Shown: positions 1 through 6,422, counted from the stretch's first letter. The stretch: DNA of 7,173 bases from DATLBY01 sp035526665 (GCA_035526665.1 DATLBY010000062.1:1-7173), one strand, 5' to 3'. The notes: generated by a model not told the origin, from the letters alone. Numbers and translations are program-made.

Positions 1-1632
1 TTCGGTTGCATTGGTGTTTTGCACCAGCAGCTTGAGGTTCCCGGCGGGAGTGAAGGCGAATCCAGCCAATGAACCGGCAGTCGCAATCACGCGGTTCAAA
101 ACCACTTGGCCGCGGGCCGACAAGATTTTCGCGATCGCAAGTTGCGGACCGCTATCGTGGGCTTCCGGTCGAACGAGCTGATAGGCTGCCCAGAAATCTC
201 CTCCGCCGGCTGGCAGCAGTCGAACGTCATTGAATCGGGCATCCTCAAACCCGGCCGGTGCGTCAATGGTGACCAATGGTCCTTGCTGTTTACCGCTCGC
301 ATCCACGACACCGACAGCTAGTCGAAAGCTGGAAACCAAAGGATTAGCTGACGCGAAATAGAGGTTGGAGATCGCGTCAAATGCAATGCTCGTCACTGGC
401 GAATCAAACCGCAGTGAAAAAACGAATCGATTTTCGCCAGGGTTCCACCGGACTAGATAGCCGCGCCTCTCAGCCAAACTCGAATCGCCTGTCTGAATTC
501 CGCCGCCCACCGCCAGCTCGCGCCCGGAATCCGACATTTGCTGTAACGGCCATGCCACGCCTTCGATGCCTAGATAGGTGGCGTTCAACAACCGTCCGGA
601 CTCTCGGTTGAAAAAAGCGAGGAAGACATCCCGCGTGGAACTCAGTTTTGACCTTGGTGCAGTGGAAGTGACCGGCAAGTCACTGGAATCAGTCGTGCCT
701 GATACCGCGACACCATCCATTGTTGGAGTTGGAAAGCTGACGAAGTCGTCCCCCGCCCCGCCAAATAGGCTCACCCAAATCGCCTTGCCGCTATCATCAA
801 GGCGTGTCAGGATTCCATCGTGGCCCCTTCCGCCGCCAGCCGTCGAATAGAGCCTTCCATCTTCGCCAAAATCGACCGGTTGCTCCACATAGGATGCGAC
901 ATAACGGTTCCCATCACTGGCCCTGGCCGGTGGAGGGGAATTGCTGAAATCATAGCCCGGAAAACTGATTTCCACTTCCGTCGGCAATGCCGGGTTTCGG
1001 CCGGGAACCTCGATGGAAAGTAGTTCCGGGGACTCGATTTTCAGACTGGAAAGGATGGCGACACGCTTGCCGCCATCAGTCTGTGTAGTCTCCGCAGTGA
1101 CGTTAAAGACGCCGGGGATATTCCCACCGACAAACCAAATGCCGCTTGGCCCTTCAAACGGAATCGCTCCCGTGTTCAGAACTCGAAGCCGAAAACGCTC
1201 CAAGTCCGCACCCGGTTGAATCGTCAAAATCAGTTTTCCCCGGTCAAGCAAGCCCGGAGCAAGAGGGTTCAGCATAGGCGCTGTGAAGAGAGCAGAGACT
1301 CCCGGGTAGATGTTCGCCAAGCGCACACCGCCGAACAGACGAACGTTGGTGCGCCAGTTCGATGGATTGCTGCCTTCGTAAAAGTTATAGGCCGTGCTTG
1401 GCGCCGAGTCGCCCATGGGAACCACATCAGGATCTACGCCGGCTATTTGGAGGCGAATGCGGTTAGGTAGAACCAGGGCATCGCGTGTGACATAGATTGG
1501 ATTGCCCGACGACCGGCGCACAAAACGGACAGTGGGAGGAAACTGGCCGAGGTTGGGTTCGAATCCGAATGGCGAAACACTTTGGGTGAATGCCGGGACG
1601 AGAATACATAGGAAAAGAAGAAGAGAACGCAC
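1..1632 (-). CDS. Secreted SBBP-repeat (beta-propeller) protein, C-terminus cut by window edge
   Basis: The minus strand is open without a stop from 1632 to base 1, giving 544 codons. I chose the GTG at 1632 because it is followed at once by a signal peptide (Arg2-Ser3, then a Leu/Ile-rich stretch to about residue 15, AFTQS cleavage region) and preceded by a G-rich stretch. Residues 22-40 match the N-terminal domain found ahead of SBBP repeats (FGFEPNLGQ, then VRFVRR). The block at about 80-112 fits it too (AYNFYEGSNPSNWRTNV, then IYPGV), as does QPGAD further on. Residues 286-322 resemble an SBBP repeat (FGGAGDD, VSGTTDSSDLPVT), followed by DVFLAFFNRESGRLLNATYLG. Such proteins are exported and probably fold as beta-propellers; their substrates are unknown. 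Only one clear repeat is visible, and the core after IYPGV looks divergent. The missing C-terminus may carry a sorting or Ig-like domain, which cannot be seen. The family call is firm; the function is unknown. Confidence 0.85.
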   Translation of the reverse strand, partial: MRSLLLFLCILVPAFTQSVSPFGFEPNLGQFPPTVRFVRRSSGNPIYVTRDALVLPNRIRLQIAGVDPDVVPMGDSAPSTAYNFYEGSNPSNWRTNVRLFGGVRLANIYPGVSALFTAPMLNPLAPGLLDRGKLILTIQPGADLERFRLRVLNTGAIPFEGPSGIWFVGGNIPGVFNVTAETTQTDGGKRVAILSSLKIESPELLSIEVPGRNPALPTEVEISFPGYDFSNSPPPARASDGNRYVASYVEQPVDFGEDGRLYSTAGGGRGHDGILTRLDDSGKAIWVSLFGGAGDDFVSFPTPTMDGVAVSGTTDSSDLPVTSTAPRSKLSSTRDVFLAFFNRESGRLLNATYLGIEGVAWPLQQMSDSGRELAVGGGIQTGDSSLAERRGYLVRWNPGENRFVFSLRFDSPVTSIAFDAISNLYFASANPLVSSFRLAVGVVDASGKQQGPLVTIDAPAGFEDARFNDVRLLPAGGGDFWAAYQLVRPEAHDSGPQLAIAKILSARGQVVLNRVIATAGSLAGFAFTPAGNLKLLVQNTNATE

Positions 1633-1820
1633 AAGACCCCCGTGCAGAAATGTGGACGCGGGGTTATTACTGCAAGTTTTCAGTTTAGCAGGGCCAAGTG
1701 GCCTCATGTCCGAGCATCTTGTCCGATGCAAAATTAATTCGATGAGTTTTTGGCGACTCGGCACTCCGGCTGCCGTTAGGTCTAAACCATCTCCGTATCC
1801 GGGCGCTACAATAGGCGGAA
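1633..1820. other. Divergent intergenic region between SBBP gene and permease
   Basis: No gene is supported in these 188 bp, which must hold the promoters of both flanking genes. Two small dyads lie near the middle: GGCC-AAGT-GGCC at 1692-1703 and GCATC-TTGTCC-GATGC at 1714-1729, which could be operator sites or weak hairpins. On the plus strand a -10-like hexamer lies at 1807-1812. On the minus strand TAATAA (complement of 1664-1669) could be the -10 of the SBBP gene, giving a leader of about 25 nt, but no convincing -35 accompanies it. The dyads may be chance. Confidence 0.5.
1807..1812 (+). promoter_or_regulatory. Candidate -10 element for the permease operon
   Basis: TACAAT differs from the sigma-70 -10 consensus at one position. 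Transcription would start about 6-8 nt further on, at roughly 1818-1820, directly at the ATG at 1821, so the transcript would be leaderless or nearly so. No good -35 is seen at 16-18 nt spacing, so this rests on the hexamer alone. Confidence 0.35.
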
Positions 1821-3209
1821 ATGGTCTCGCCGGGCAGGTCCACAGCGCGGCTGGTGCGGCAGTTGGGCGTCACCAGTGCCACCGCCCTGGTTGTCTCGAA
1901 TATGATCGGGACGGGAATTTTCACCTCCAGCGGATTTCTGGCAGGCGACCTGGGCGATCCCAAACTCTTACTTCTCATCTGGGTGGTGGGCGCGGTCTGC
2001 GCCCTGTTCGGCTCGTTCTGCTATTCGGAGCTGGGAGTGAATTATCCGGGATCGGGCGGGGAATACGTTTACTTGACCGAAGCGTACGGCCCCACCTGGG
2101 GCTTCATGACGGGATGGGTCTCATTTTTCGCCGGCTTTTCGGCACCGATCGCCGCCGCTGCTTTGGCGTTCTCGGATTATGTCGGTTTCTTCTTCCCGTG
2201 GGTGAAGCAGGCGAGCGCAAACTTCGTTGTCGGCTCCGGCACTTTTTCCTTGAAACTGGGAGGCGCGCAACTCCTGGCTTCCGGCTTGATCGGGGTGTTC
2301 ACGCTCATGAACTGCATGAACCTGAGGTTGGTGGCCCGCATTCAGAATGCCTTGACCGGCACCAAGCTGGTGGTGCTGCTCGGCTTTATTCTGCTGGCCT
2401 TTATCGCAGGCAACGGAGACTGGTCTCATTTCTCCATGATCACGGCGCGGACCTCCTCCAAGCCCATCGCGCAGCAGTTTGCCATCAGCCTGTTTTGGAT
2501 CTATGTGAGCTACAGCGGATGGAATGCCGCTACCTACGTGGCCGAGGAGGTCCAGCAGCCGGCCCGCACGCTGCCCCTAGCACTCACCATTGGGACTACG
2601 CTGGTAGCGCTGCTCTACGTGGCGCTGAATGTCGTGTTTATCTACGCCGCGCCGCTGGCCGACATGAAGGGGGTGTTGGCGGTCGGCTCGCTCACCGCTT
2701 CGCGCCTGTTTGGTCCGGAAATCGCCGGCGTCTTCAGCGTACTGATGGCGGTCTCCCTGATCTCCACGGTGAATGCCATGGTCACCATCGGGCCGCGCCT
2801 GTACTATGCCATGGCGAAAAACGGCGCCTTCTTCGCGACCGCCGCCAAGGTGGACCCGAAGCGCAACACCCCCACCATTGCGATCCTCTGCCAGGGCCTG
2901 TGCGCCATGGCGATGACGCTCACGCCGTTCCCGCAGCTGGTTCTCTACATCGGGTTTCTGCTGAATTTCTTCGCGTCGATGTCGGTGGCGTCCCTCTTCG
3001 TATTCCGGCGCCGCCCCGATTGGCGCAGGCTGCGTGTAGTGAGCTTCGCATTCCCGCTAGTACCCGCCGTATTTCTGCTCGTAGGACTGTGGATGACCGT
3101 CTATGGCCTGACGCTGCAGCCACGCGTCGCGATCGTTGCAATTTTGACGGTTGCAGCGGGTGCGCTCTTGTATAGATTCCGTTTGAGGCCGGCCGCGGTA
3201 CGTCCCTAG
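1821..3209 (+). CDS. APC-family amino acid permease (LAT-like)
   Basis: A 462-residue, very hydrophobic protein with about 12 predictable membrane helices, the usual size and topology for amino acid-polyamine-organocation transporters. TM1 carries the broken-helix substrate motif SNMIGTGIFTSSG (residues 26-38). After TM2 comes NYPGSGGEYVYL (74-85). The loop before TM5 has NLRLVARIQNALTGTK (167-182). TM6 contains the second substrate region FWIYVSYSGWNAATYVAEEV (225-244), followed by the typical P-x-R-T-L-P (247-252). GWN and EEV with NYPGSGGEY point to the LAT/SLC7-like branch. It probably takes up or exchanges an amino acid across the inner membrane; the substrate cannot be read from sequence. 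The ATG at 1821 is preceded by AGGCGG only 2 nt away, an awkwardly short spacing. Its TAG shares one base with the GTG of the next gene, which suggests translational coupling. Confidence 0.9.
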   Translation: MVSPGRSTARLVRQLGVTSATALVVSNMIGTGIFTSSGFLAGDLGDPKLLLLIWVVGAVCALFGSFCYSELGVNYPGSGGEYVYLTEAYGPTWGFMTGWVSFFAGFSAPIAAAALAFSDYVGFFFPWVKQASANFVVGSGTFSLKLGGAQLLASGLIGVFTLMNCMNLRLVARIQNALTGTKLVVLLGFILLAFIAGNGDWSHFSMITARTSSKPIAQQFAISLFWIYVSYSGWNAATYVAEEVQQPARTLPLALTIGTTLVALLYVALNVVFIYAAPLADMKGVLAVGSLTASRLFGPEIAGVFSVLMAVSLISTVNAMVTIGPRLYYAMAKNGAFFATAAKVDPKRNTPTIAILCQGLCAMAMTLTPFPQLVLYIGFLLNFFASMSVASLFVFRRRPDWRRLRVVSFAFPLVPAVFLLVGLWMTVYGLTLQPRVAIVAILTVAAGALLYRFRLRPAAVRP

Positions 3210-3775
3210 TGATTCTTCCGCGCCGCTTTTACAATCGGCCGACCATCGACGTCGCCCGCGATCTACTGGGAATGATCGTCGTCCATGGCGAGACGGCCGG
3301 CAAAATTGTCGAGACCGAAGCCTACCTGGGTGGTAATGACCTCGCCTCCCACTCCGCCCGCGGCATCACGGGGAGAACACGCGTGATCTTCGGTCCGCCG
3401 GGACATGCCTATGTCTATTTCATCTATGGCATGTACGAGTGCCTGAATCTGGTGTGTGAGGCCGAGGGGAAGGCCGGCTGCGTCCTAATCCGCGCGCTGG
3501 AGCCGGTTCGCGGCATCGAAATCATGCAGCAGCGCAGGCCCAAGGCGCGAAAATTGGAGGCTCTGGCATCGGGACCGGGCAAATTGACCCTGGCTCTGGG
3601 CATCACCCGGGCGTTGAACGGCTGCGACGTCACCCGCGTGCCGTTGCTGGTGGAGTCTCCCCCGGCATCCGGCAAATTCACCATAAAAACCACGCCGCGG
3701 ATCGGGATTCGCGAGTGCGCCGACTGGCCGCTGCGATTTCTAATCGAAGGCAATCCGTTCGTGAGCAAAGGCTAA
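3209..3775 (+). CDS. mpg: DNA-3-methyladenine glycosylase (AAG/MPG family)
   Basis: A 188-residue base-excision repair enzyme that removes alkylated and deaminated purines (3-methyladenine, probably hypoxanthine) by hydrolysing the N-glycosidic bond. Aligned by eye with human AAG, the key residues are present. Glu37 in VETEAY matches the catalytic Glu125, Tyr39 matches Tyr127, and His48 matches His136. Tyr70 and Tyr73 in YVYFIYGMY match Tyr159 and the intercalating Tyr162. Asn80 matches Asn169, and Arg95 in LIRALEP matches Arg182. SGPGKL lies at 122-127 and the ending PLRFLIEGNPFVS is typical. The length fits the bacterial single-domain form (B. subtilis Aag/YxlJ). The start is GTG at 3209, whose G is the last base of the permease TAG, so termination-reinitiation is likely; no separate Shine-Dalgarno is needed. 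The mutase gene follows after 10 nt. It is intact, with nothing missing. Confidence 0.95.
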   Translation: MILPRRFYNRPTIDVARDLLGMIVVHGETAGKIVETEAYLGGNDLASHSARGITGRTRVIFGPPGHAYVYFIYGMYECLNLVCEAEGKAGCVLIRALEPVRGIEIMQQRRPKARKLEALASGPGKLTLALGITRALNGCDVTRVPLLVESPPASGKFTIKTTPRIGIRECADWPLRFLIEGNPFVSKG

Positions 3776-3785
3776 GATTGTACGT

Positions 3786-5147
3786 ATGCTCAAATCGACT
3801 ATCTTTCGCGAATACGATATTCGCGGCATTGCCGAAAGTGAACTGCAGAGCGCCGATATCGAGCAATTGGGGCGCGCCGTCGGAACCTTTCTACAGCGCA
3901 AAGCCGGCCGGAAGCTAAACCTGGGCCGGGATTGCCGGCTGAGTTCGGAAAGGCTCAGAAATGCCTTGATAAAAGGCCTGCTCGCCTCCGGATGTGAGGT
4001 CACCGATGTCGGTGTTGTGCCCACGCCGCTGCTCTACTACTCCGTCTTCCACCTGAAGGCCGATGGCGCCGTGATGATTACCGGCAGCCACAATCCAGCC
4101 GAATATAACGGGTTCAAAATCGTCTCCGGTGGAAGCACCATCCACGGCGACGACATTCAATCGGTGCGTAAGCTGATGGAGGCAGAAGACTTTGAGCAGG
4201 GGCAGGGGACCGAGAAGAGCTACGACATTGTCTCCCCCTATGTCGAGGAGATCGCCGGCCAGTTCCAGTTCAAGCGCCGCGTGAAAGTGGTGCTGGATGC
4301 GGGCAACGGGACTGCTGGACCGGCCATGCATCGCATTCTGCAAAAGCTGAACTGCGAGGCCGTCGAGATGTTCTTCGACATGGACGGGCGATTCCCCAAC
4401 CATCACCCGGATCCGACCGTCGAAGCAAATCTGACCCATCTCATGAATGCCGTGAAGGAAGAGGGCGCGGAACTGGGAATCGCCTTCGACGGCGACGCGG
4501 ATCGCATCGGCGCAGTCGACGAAAACGGCGTTGTGGTCTGGGGCGATTACCTGCTGCTGATCTATGCCCGGGAGATTCTGACGCGCAAGCCAGGCGCTAC
4601 CTTCATCGGGGAGGTCAAGTGCTCCCAGGTGCTCTATGACGAGCTGAAGAAACTGGGCGGGAACGGCATCATGTACAAAACCGGCCACTCGCTGATCAAA
4701 GCCAAGATGAAACAGGAGCATGCCGAACTGGCGGGCGAGATGAGCGGTCACATGTTCTTTGCCGACCGTTATTACGGCTTCGACGATGCGCTCTACGCCG
4801 CCTGCCGGCTTGTCGAAATCATCGCGAACTCCGGCCGTCCCTTATCGGCGCAAATCGAGGGGCTGCCCGCCATGGTGTCCACTCCCGAGATTCGCGTGGA
4901 TACGCCGGACGAGATGAAATTTGCGGTGGTGAAACAGGTGGCCGATCATTTCCGGACGGCCCGGAGCATTGTGGAAGTAGATGGAGCGCGCGTCCTGTTC
5001 CCGCGCGGCTGGGGTCTGGTGCGCGCCTCCAATACGCAGCCGGTGCTGGTGATGCGATTTGAAGCGGAAACCCGGGAACTGCTGGCTGAATACCAGAAAG
5101 AGGTAGAACAGATCGTGGAAGGCGCGAAAAAGGCGGTCAACGCCTGA
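3786..5147 (+). CDS. algC: Phosphomannomutase/phosphoglucomutase (AlgC type)
   Basis: A 453-residue alpha-D-phosphohexomutase that interconverts the 6- and 1-phosphates of mannose or glucose, feeding GDP-mannose or UDP-glucose for exopolysaccharide and envelope sugars. All four active-site loops are present at a constant offset of 7 from Pseudomonas AlgC. These are the phosphoserine Ser101 in TGSHNP (99-104), the Mg loop DGDADR (235-240; Asp235, 237, 239), the sugar-specificity loop GEMSGH (317-322; Glu318, Ser320) and the phosphate loop RASNTQP (413-419). Tyr10 and Arg13 (EYDIRG), Lys278 and His301 (KTGHS) also match. FPNHHPDP and GWGLVRASNT are typical of the dual-specificity enzyme, but sequence cannot prove which sugar is used in vivo. 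The ATG at 3786 lies 10 nt past the glycosylase stop. AAAGG at 3767-3771 is 14 nt away, so the ribosome site is weak and coupling is likely. A dyad and a short ORF follow the stop. Confidence 0.95.
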   Translation: MLKSTIFREYDIRGIAESELQSADIEQLGRAVGTFLQRKAGRKLNLGRDCRLSSERLRNALIKGLLASGCEVTDVGVVPTPLLYYSVFHLKADGAVMITGSHNPAEYNGFKIVSGGSTIHGDDIQSVRKLMEAEDFEQGQGTEKSYDIVSPYVEEIAGQFQFKRRVKVVLDAGNGTAGPAMHRILQKLNCEAVEMFFDMDGRFPNHHPDPTVEANLTHLMNAVKEEGAELGIAFDGDADRIGAVDENGVVVWGDYLLLIYAREILTRKPGATFIGEVKCSQVLYDELKKLGGNGIMYKTGHSLIKAKMKQEHAELAGEMSGHMFFADRYYGFDDALYAACRLVEIIANSGRPLSAQIEGLPAMVSTPEIRVDTPDEMKFAVVKQVADHFRTARSIVEVDGARVLFPRGWGLVRASNTQPVLVMRFEAETRELLAEYQKEVEQIVEGAKKAVNA

Positions 5148-5149
5148 AC

Positions 5150-5156
5150 AAGGAGG
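5150..5156 (+). promoter_or_regulatory. Strong Shine-Dalgarno in front of a 17-codon ORF
   Basis: AAGGAGG is the best ribosome-binding match I found in the window. It sits 7 nt before the ATG at 5164, which is near-ideal spacing. It starts 3 nt past the mutase TGA and its last two G fall in the 5' arm of the 5155-5178 hairpin. Confidence 0.4.
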
Positions 5157-5178
5157 CCGGCTTATGCCAGAGCCGGCC
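5155..5178 (+). terminator. GC-rich hairpin after the mutase gene, possible terminator
   Basis: GGCCGGCT (5155-5162) and AGCCGGCC (5171-5178) form a perfect 8-bp stem with an 8-nt loop, 7 nt after the mutase stop. There is no T-run on the plus strand, so it is not a canonical intrinsic terminator. On the minus strand the stem is followed only by a mixed TCCTTGTT. It could instead stabilise the 3' end of the mRNA. Confidence 0.35.
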
Positions 5179-5217
5179 CTCACAAGGGCTGTGACACCCT
5201 CCGAAACGTGTGTCTAG
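5164..5217 (+). CDS. Candidate 17-residue small ORF (leader-peptide-like)
   Basis: The ORF reads MPEPALTRAVTPSETCV and ends at TAG 5215-5217. It is too short for normal gene finding. Support comes from the near-ideal AAGGAGG at 7 nt spacing, and from its position 16 nt after the mutase stop, where a terminating ribosome could reinitiate. Its ATG sits in the loop of the 8-bp hairpin, and its codons span the overlapping dyads, so translation would change the RNA folding, as leader peptides do. However, no plus-strand gene follows for about 1.2 kb, so there is no obvious target to attenuate. The peptide has no recognisable feature: no signal sequence, no membrane segment and no run of one amino acid. 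It may be a chance ORF. Confidence 0.22.
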   Translation: MPEPALTRAVTPSETCV

Positions 5218-5273
5218 CCAGACACGAGAATGCCATGATTTCCGGAAAACTAGCCCATCTTTTGCTGCGTAAA

Positions 5274-5305
5274 AGTACTATTCATTCAGTACTAGGAGGA
5301 GTACT
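5274..5305. repeat. Three spaced copies of the palindrome AGTACT
   Basis: AGTACT occurs at 5274-5279, 5288-5293 and 5300-5305 (start-to-start spacing 14 and 12). Any two copies can pair as a 6-bp stem. On the minus strand the pair 5293-5288 and 5279-5274 is followed by TTTT, so it could act as a weak terminator for the minus-strand gene ending at 5330. It could also be a protein-binding cluster. Confidence 0.35.
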
Positions 5306-5329
5306 CTCCACCGGCTGAAGGCCACAGAT

Positions 5330-5833
5330 CTAGTTGCGGGCGCCAAAGGTTTCACTGCGGCCGGCCAGCGGCTTTACAATATTCCCGCCGCACACTCCCA
5401 CACCGATATTCATGAAGGCATTCAGCAGGTTGTACAGAACCGCATAGATCATCTGCTCGGTGACCGGCTGCTTGCCCGGCAGCCGGAAATCGGCGGGCAG
5501 TTCTTTGGTAATCTGCAGGCGGATTGAGTTGGGGATCGTGCGCCCGGTGCGATCCTTCAAGTTCGCCACCGAGATAGGCGTTTGCAGGACGGCTCCGCTG
5601 TTCCCGTCCACATAAAACTGGCAGCGCGAGAACCAGCCGAGGTTCCCCGGATCGGCGGCGTCGAACAGGAGCAGGGGCCCCTGCCGGTCGGGCGCTGCGA
5701 GCTCCAGCGTCAGACTGCGCGGTCCGTCCGCCAATTTATGTTCGAATCCGGTCTGTTTCGCGATGTTGCTGATGAAATCCGGGTCCAGCTCGAGAAGGAG
5801 TAGTTTGTGCTGGCCCGCTTGTAATACCTGCAT
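5330..5833 (-). CDS. Uncharacterised 167-residue protein downstream of macro-domain gene
   Basis: I do not recognise this family. It is probably real: it is open for 167 codons, starts 11 nt after the macro-domain stop, and has AAGGA just upstream of its ATG (only 2 nt spacing, tight). It has no signal peptide, so it is probably cytoplasmic. The N-terminal half is rich in Leu, with short strand-like stretches (HKLLLLELDPDF 9-20, RSLTLELAAPD 39-49, GPLLLFDAADP 52-62). The middle (GWFSRCQFYVDGNSGAV, 66-82) looks compact. Residues 125-148 form a hydrophobic, helix-like segment (TEQMIYAVLYNLLNAFMNIG) with three Asn, ending in VCGG. There are only two Cys (71 and 148). Co-transcription with the macro gene suggests a shared condition or pathway, but no function can be assigned. 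Confidence 0.75.
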   Translation of the reverse strand: MQVLQAGQHKLLLLELDPDFISNIAKQTGFEHKLADGPRSLTLELAAPDRQGPLLLFDAADPGNLGWFSRCQFYVDGNSGAVLQTPISVANLKDRTGRTIPNSIRLQITKELPADFRLPGKQPVTEQMIYAVLYNLLNAFMNIGVGVCGGNIVKPLAGRSETFGARN

Positions 5834-5844
5834 CTTCCTTGATT

Positions 5845-6396
5845 CTAGCCTGCCGGAGCGGCCAGCGCGTTTTGGTAGGCGGCCAGGGTCCGTGAATCGA
5901 AGAGTACGAAGACCACGCGGCGCAGCGTGGAGCCCCCTCGGGTCAGATGCTCGCGGACGATTTCGACGGCGATGCGGGCCGCCTGTTCCACCGGATATCC
6001 GTAGATCCCGGTGCTGATCGAAGGGAAGCTCAACGACGCCACCTCATGTTCATCGGCCTGTTGCAGGCAGGCCCGGTACGCGGAGGCCAGCAGTTCCGGC
6101 TCACCTTGCCGGCCGTTGCGAAAGATAGGTCCTACGGCGTGAAACACGTATTTTGCCGGCAGGCGTCCGGCCCCGGTGGCTACGGCACGCCCCGTAGGGC
6201 AGCCGCCGGATTTTTTTCGGATCCGGTCGAGCTCTTGCATGATTGCGGGACCGCCCACGGCGTGGATCGCGCCGTCGACGCCTCCGCCGCCGCGCAGACC
6301 GGAGTTCGCCGCATTCGCGATGGCATCCACCGGGACCCTCGTGATGTCGCCCTGCATCAGTTCGAGCTTACTGCCGTTCGGGAAACTCAGCTCCAT
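5845..6396 (-). CDS. ymdB: Macro-domain ADP-ribose hydrolase (YmdB/MacroD type)
   Basis: A 183-residue single macro domain. Relatives bind ADP-ribose and remove acetyl from O-acetyl-ADP-ribose or mono-ADP-ribose from proteins. By eye it matches E. coli YmdB at an offset of 6. GDIT (16-19) carries the adenine-contact Asp17. NAANSGLRGGGGVDGAIH (28-45) carries Asn31 and Asp41, equivalent to the catalytic Asn25 and Asp35. CPTGRAV (66-72) and HAVGP (86-90) follow, and SISTGIYGYP (126-135) carries Tyr132, equivalent to Tyr126. All active-site residues are therefore present and it should be active. The length is normal and there is no signal peptide, so it is cytosolic. The ATG at 6396 has only a weak AGCGGG directly before it and could be read from a near-leaderless transcript. 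It is the first gene of a two-gene minus-strand unit; the next gene begins 11 nt after its stop. Whether the substrate is O-acetyl-ADP-ribose, protein or nucleic acid cannot be told. Confidence 0.93.
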   Translation of the reverse strand: MELSFPNGSKLELMQGDITRVPVDAIANAANSGLRGGGGVDGAIHAVGGPAIMQELDRIRKKSGGCPTGRAVATGAGRLPAKYVFHAVGPIFRNGRQGEPELLASAYRACLQQADEHEVASLSFPSISTGIYGYPVEQAARIAVEIVREHLTRGGSTLRRVVFVLFDSRTLAAYQNALAAPAG

Positions 6397-6401
6397 CCCG
6401 C

Positions 6402-6409
6402 TATAGTAG
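6402..6409. promoter_or_regulatory. Overlapping divergent -10-like elements between macro and HAD genes
   Basis: Only 30 bp separate the two start codons, so both core promoters must overlap or lie within the neighbouring genes. TATAGT (6402-6407, plus) matches the -10 consensus at five of six positions and would start transcription near 6413-6415, leaving a leader of about 12 nt before the GTG at 6427. On the minus strand TACTAT (complement of 6404-6409) lies 7 nt before the macro ATG, so that transcript would begin near the ATG itself. No convincing -35 is present on either side. Confidence 0.35.
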
Positions 6410-6417
6410 TGGACGTG

Positions 6418-6422
6418 AAGGG
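6418..6422 (+). promoter_or_regulatory. Ribosome-binding site deciding the HAD gene start
   Basis: AAGGG lies 4 nt before the GTG at 6427 and favours that codon over the in-frame GTGs at 6409 and 6415, neither of which has a purine-rich site at useful distance. Confidence 0.45.

Larger units (their letters stand above)
5148..5329. other. Convergent intergenic region with several dyads
   Basis: This 182-bp region lies between the 3' ends of the mutase gene (plus) and the unknown gene (minus). It is unusually structured. It contains an 8-bp GC-rich inverted repeat (5155-5178), a 5-bp dyad GCCCT-CACA-AGGGC (5176-5189) that shares bases with it, and a 6-bp dyad GTGTCT-AGCC-AGACAC (5210-5225). 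Three copies of the palindrome AGTACT follow at 5274, 5288 and 5300. GACAC at 5193-5197 could pair with GTGTC at 5210-5214 instead of the GACAC at 5221-5225, so alternative folds are possible. A short ORF with a strong ribosome site lies inside. Transcription termination for both genes is the simplest role. Confidence 0.5.

Noticed and set aside
96..1470. Chain of small plus-strand ORFs
   Set aside because: All lie antisense to a single continuous minus-strand frame with a signal peptide and SBBP-family motifs.
1502..3175. 557-codon plus-strand ORF
   Set aside because: It is antisense to the 5' part of the SBBP gene and out of frame with the permease. Its translation is Arg/Gly/His-rich low-quality protein, while the overlapping frames give clear families.
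3915..4751. 278-codon minus-strand ORF
   Set aside because: It is the mirror of the mutase gene, a common result of GC-rich codon bias; no domain or ribosome site supports it.
5294..5300. Second AGGAGGA Shine-Dalgarno-like sequence on the plus strand
   Set aside because: No ATG, GTG or TTG follows at a usable distance and the next gene there is on the minus strand.
3209..6396. A joint alkylation-repair/ADP-ribose module made of the glycosylase and macro genes
   Set aside because: The genes are on opposite strands in separate units with the mutase and another gene between them; nothing in the sequence links them.
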